NCBI GenBank assembly: GCA_003476685.1
Contig: DMVN01000079.1
Coordinates: 1,958 to 9,367, forward strand
Origin: Acidobacteriota bacterium
GTDB lineage: Bacteria; Acidobacteriota; Aminicenantia; Aminicenantales; Saccharicenantaceae
Length of the DNA stretch: 7,410 bases
Direction of reading: 5' to 3'
The notes under the pieces were generated by a model. The model made no database searches. It was given only the letters and a program-made list of their open reading frames with translations, and was not told where the DNA came from. Both the position numbers and the translations under genes were made by a program. Positions 4,998-7,410 of the stretch are shown here, piece by piece; position 1 is the first letter of the stretch; every line of letters begins with the position of its first letter.

Positions 4998-6905
4998 TCA
5001 GAAGCGGCTGATGATGGTGCGGTTCTGCGGGTTGAGGATGTTCTTGCCTTCCGGCGTGAACATGTATTCCAGCCGGCTCTGGTAAAACTCGGTGATGCGC
5101 GGCCTGACCATCTTGAGCGTCGAATTCAGAAACCGGTTCTGCTCGGTGAAGCCTTCTCCCAGCACGGCAAAGCTGGCCGGCAACCAGCGCTCCGGGAACT
5201 GCCCGGCCCTGGCTCCACCCGGCCTGAACTGATTCAGCTCCGACTCCAGCAATTTCAGGGCGGCCTCCTGTCCCTCGGGCGTCTTGTGGTCCAGTTTCTT
5301 CTCCCTCAGCCAGCGCAGCAGGTTTTCCTTGTTGGGAACGAGCAAGGCCACGGTGTATGGTGACTGGTTGTTGTAGAGCATGACCTGTTCGATGTAGGGC
5401 GAAGCTTCGGTGATGGCTTCCTCGATTTCTTCCGGGCTGTATTTTTCGCCGTCGTTAGCAATGAGCAGGCTCTTGAAGCGCCCCAGGACGTAGAGGTAGC
5501 CATCGGCATCCAGGTAGCCGAGGTCGCCGGTGTACAGCCAGCCGTCGCGGATGCTTTCCCGGGTGGCCTTTTCGTTTTTCCAGTAACCGGCCATGACGTT
5601 CTCGCCCCGGATGACGATTTCGCCTTTGGCCCCGACCGGCAGGTCATTGCCCTGCTCGTCGCAGATCCTGACTTCGATGGCTCTGGCCGGTTTCCCCGAT
5701 GAGCCCAGCTTGTGTTCTTTTTTATTGTTGGCCGAGATGACCGGCGAGGCCTCGGTCAGGCCGTAGCCCTGGAACATTGGCATTCCCAGGGCGTAGAAAA
5801 ACCTCTGCAGCTCGATGTCCAGCAGGGCGCCTCCGCCGACGAACATCTCCAGCCGGCCGCCAAAATTTTGCCGGATTTTTCTGAATATCAGCTTATCAAC
5901 CAGCAGATAGAGAGGTTTCTTGAGCTTACGCTTGCCCCGGCCGCGGTTCCAGCCTTCTCCGTTGTATTCGTAGGCGGCCTTGAGTCCCTTCTGGAAAAGG
6001 GCTTCAATCTTCGGACCCTTGTCGCTGATGGCCTTCTCAATGTTGCGCCTGAAATTCTTGGCCAGCGAGGGGACGCTCAGCAGGACGGTGGGCCTGATTT
6101 CTTTGATATTTTTCGGGATGTTCTTGATGGTTTCCAGAGCATTCCGGCCAGTTTCGATACAGGCAATCGAGGCGCCGTTCTTCATCATGCTGTACAGGCC
6201 GCAGGTGTGGGCGAAGGAATGGTCCCAGGGCAGGATGAGCAGGTTGACATAATATTCCGGGCATTCCACCAGCGACAGGGAATGCTCGACGTTGGCCGTG
6301 TAGTTGCGATGGGTCAGCATGATGCCCTTGGGGTCGGCCGTCGTCCCTGAAGTGTAGCAGATGTTGGCCAGGTCCGACTCCTTAACCGCCTGCCAGGTTT
6401 CCTCGAATTCCCGGCTGTGCTTGGTGAGGTAGATCTTGCCTTCGCGGCTGATGTCGGCTGCCAGGAATTCGTCCTCTTCCAGGCTGTCAACCGGGTCCAG
6501 CACAATGACCCTTTCCAGCTCGGGCAGGTCGTTCTTGACGGCCCGGAGCTTGGGCAGCTGTCCCCGCGAGACGATAGCCATCCGGCTGCCAGAATGAGAC
6601 AGGCGAAATTTGAGCTCGTTGGGCTCGTCTATTTTGACGGAGATGGGCACGTTGATGGCGCCGGTGTAGAGAATGCCCAGCTCGCTCATCAGCCAGTCGG
6701 CCCGGCCCTCGGACAGGAGGGTGACCCGGTCGCCTTTCCTAAGGCCGAGGGTCAGCAACCCGGCGGCAAAATCGTGCACCCGGGTGCGCATTTCACGGTA
6801 GGTAATACCCTGGTATTTCCCGTCCTTTTTCTCCCACATGAGGACGTTATCGGGAAATTTCTGGACGCTTTCTTCAAAAAGCTGCGGTAAAGTTCTTTCA
6901 GCCAT
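4998..6905 (-). CDS. AMP-forming long-chain acyl-CoA synthetase (ANL superfamily)
   Basis: Fatty-acid:CoA ligase of the ANL superfamily, 635 residues, which activates a carboxylic acid with ATP to an acyl-AMP and then transfers it to CoA at the cytoplasmic face. Visible motifs: P-loop Y-T-S-G-T-T-A-D-P-K-G (184-194), with H-R-N at 199-201; Q-G-Y-G-L-T-E-A-S-P (379-388); Y-T-G-D (458-461) with Asp461 expected to hold the ATP ribose; hinge-region G-R-F-K (475-478); and a C-terminal S-T-L-K-M-V-R with Lys598 as the likely adenylation lysine. The length and the W-D-H-S-F-A-H-T block (227-234) fit the bacterial FadD15/LACS-like branch rather than acetyl-CoA synthetases. The ATG at 6905 is chosen because AAGGAG lies 8 bases upstream; a longer in-frame start at 7022 would run through the leader hairpin and promoter. 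It converges with the dehydrogenase gene across 47 nt with no clear terminator. Chain-length preference cannot be read from the sequence. Confidence 0.94.
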   Translation of the reverse strand: MAERTLPQLFEESVQKFPDNVLMWEKKDGKYQGITYREMRTRVHDFAAGLLTLGLRKGDRVTLLSEGRADWLMSELGILYTGAINVPISVKIDEPNELKFRLSHSGSRMAIVSRGQLPKLRAVKNDLPELERVIVLDPVDSLEEDEFLAADISREGKIYLTKHSREFEETWQAVKESDLANICYTSGTTADPKGIMLTHRNYTANVEHSLSLVECPEYYVNLLILPWDHSFAHTCGLYSMMKNGASIACIETGRNALETIKNIPKNIKEIRPTVLLSVPSLAKNFRRNIEKAISDKGPKIEALFQKGLKAAYEYNGEGWNRGRGKRKLKKPLYLLVDKLIFRKIRQNFGGRLEMFVGGGALLDIELQRFFYALGMPMFQGYGLTEASPVISANNKKEHKLGSSGKPARAIEVRICDEQGNDLPVGAKGEIVIRGENVMAGYWKNEKATRESIRDGWLYTGDLGYLDADGYLYVLGRFKSLLIANDGEKYSPEEIEEAITEASPYIEQVMLYNNQSPYTVALLVPNKENLLRWLREKKLDHKTPEGQEAALKLLESELNQFRPGGARAGQFPERWLPASFAVLGEGFTEQNRFLNSTLKMVRPRITEFYQSRLEYMFTPEGKNILNPQNRTIISRF

Positions 6906-6918
6906 CCTTTCTCCTTCT

Positions 6919-6954
6919 GAAAAAGGGGGACACGATACTCGTTCCCCATTTTTC
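6919..6954 (-). promoter_or_regulatory. Terminator/attenuator-like hairpin in the acyl-CoA synthetase leader, degenerate copy of the 22-nt repeat
   Basis: The core 6926-6947 is 22 nt, begins GGGGACAC and ends TCCCC like the repeat arms at 2124-3280, but the middle differs. GGGGA pairs with TCCCC, then after a bulged C, ACGA pairs with TCGT around a TAC loop. The stem extends as GAAAAA (6919-6924) against TTTTTC (6949-6954). On the minus-strand transcript the GC-rich stem is followed by CUUUUUC and then, at once, by the AAGGAG ribosome binding site. That arrangement resembles an intrinsic attenuator, although it could simply be an old repeat remnant. Confidence 0.5.
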
Positions 6955-6975
6955 TGTACAGTTTTTTGCTCATTA

Positions 6976-7004
6976 ATGATATTTTTTGCCGCCCCGTTTG
7001 TAAA
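6976..7004 (-). promoter_or_regulatory. Sigma-70-type promoter for the acyl-CoA synthetase
   Basis: On the minus strand: -35 TTTACA (7004-6999), a 17-nt spacer and -10 TATCAT (6981-6976), each five of six to consensus. The start would be near 6969, leaving a leader of about 64 nt that contains the hairpin at 6919-6954. Confidence 0.55.
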
Positions 7005-7410
7005 GCAAAAAAATCGGGACAACCTACATTTTTCCTATTTTTCTGGTCTCGAGCCTACAAGGGCGGTCATGAAAAATTCTATTTAAGCGATGTAAACTGT
7101 GGCAAAAACCTGATCTTCATGGAAAATAACACTGGATAAGGCCTACAGGTATTTCACTGGTATTGCTATATTAGCAAACCAAATAAGGCGGTGCGCTGGT
7201 GATCCGGTTATTGGTGAGGCCTGTTCTTATCTATGTCTTTTTGTTTAGAAACCAATGCTCTTAAGTGTCAGCCCTGATTTTTAAGTGATGTTGATGCTTG
7301 AACTGGTGAATCCTGGCCCGAGTATAGGAAATAGAGACTCAGACATATGTAGAATGGCCTGAATTTAGGTGGTTATAGAGCCTGGTTAGCAACTTTTGGG
7401 AAATCAGAAA
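7005..7410. other. AT-rich stretch upstream of the acyl-CoA synthetase promoter, no gene seen
   Basis: 406 nt clearly lower in GC than the coding regions (about 40% in 7201-7260 by hand count). All frames are interrupted by stops. The only structures noted are an inverted repeat TTGCTA-TAT-TAGCAA (7163-7177) and a short GTG frame at 7199 encoding about 21 hydrophobic residues, which I do not trust as a gene. No tRNA or repeat arm is recognised. A neighbouring gene's upstream region could begin here beyond the right edge. Confidence 0.5.

Noticed and set aside
6548..6568. CAGCTGTCCCC resembling half of the repeat palindrome
   Set aside because: Lies inside the acyl-CoA synthetase gene, explained by its Gly-Gln-Leu codons, with no matching second half.
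6906..7022. 39-residue N-terminal extension of the acyl-CoA synthetase
   Set aside because: It would translate the leader hairpin and promoter; the ATG at 6905 has AAGGAG and begins the normal family N-terminus.
7015..7027. CGGGACAACCTAC as a possible partner arm to the hairpin at 6926
   Set aside because: Spacing is about 89-90 nt rather than 74, and no complementary half follows; too weak to call a fourth element.

Overview
The window is a stretch of bacterial chromosome with five ordinary-looking genes, about 1 kb of repeat-rich intergenic DNA and an AT-rich, gene-less right end. Start sites mostly carry GGAGG-type ribosome binding sites, and the promoters I can pick out are of the sigma-70 type. 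A lipobox signal peptide points to a diderm cell envelope. The protein set (S9 lipoprotein peptidase, YgeA-type racemase, D-2-hydroxyacid dehydrogenase, AMP-forming acyl-CoA synthetase) and the coding style suggest an uncultured, probably anaerobic, peptide-using lineage such as Acidobacteriota/Aminicenantota. That placement is an impression from memory, not a result.

Layout from left to right: (1) 40-2115 (+) is a secreted S9-family serine peptidase lipoprotein. (2) 2317-3009 (+) is a YgeA-like aspartate/glutamate racemase. (3) 3287-3565 (-) is a 92-residue membrane protein with two predicted membrane segments and no known function. (4) 3991-4950 (+) is a D-lactate-dehydrogenase-like 2-hydroxyacid dehydrogenase. 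(5) 4998-6905 (-) is a long-chain acyl-CoA synthetase, convergent with the dehydrogenase across a 47-nt gap. From 6906 to 7410 I see only the synthetase's leader and promoter and AT-rich DNA without a convincing gene.

The most striking structure is not a gene. Six copies of a 22-bp palindrome (consensus half GGGGACACYTG) lie at 2124, 2198, 3024, 3098, 3185 and 3259. They form three pairs, and within every pair the start-to-start distance is exactly 74 nt, so the unit is a 96-bp element: 22-bp hairpin, 52-nt linker, 22-bp hairpin. Four copies are perfect palindromes in two covarying versions, and the third element looks inverted relative to the first. These resemble REP/BIME-type elements mobilised by IS200-like (RAYT) transposases. 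No transposase is present in the window. The elements sit directly behind the stop codons of the three left-hand genes, where they could also act as transcription terminators. A seventh, degenerate 22-nt relative lies in the synthetase leader between a promoter and the ribosome binding site, where it looks like an attenuator.

The genes do not form one operon. Orientation changes, hairpins and separate promoters suggest individual units. Peptide breakdown, amino-acid racemisation, 2-keto/2-hydroxyacid reduction and acyl activation would fit a peptide- and organic-acid-using metabolism, but that link is inference. I found no CRISPR array, tRNA, rRNA, phage or defence system.
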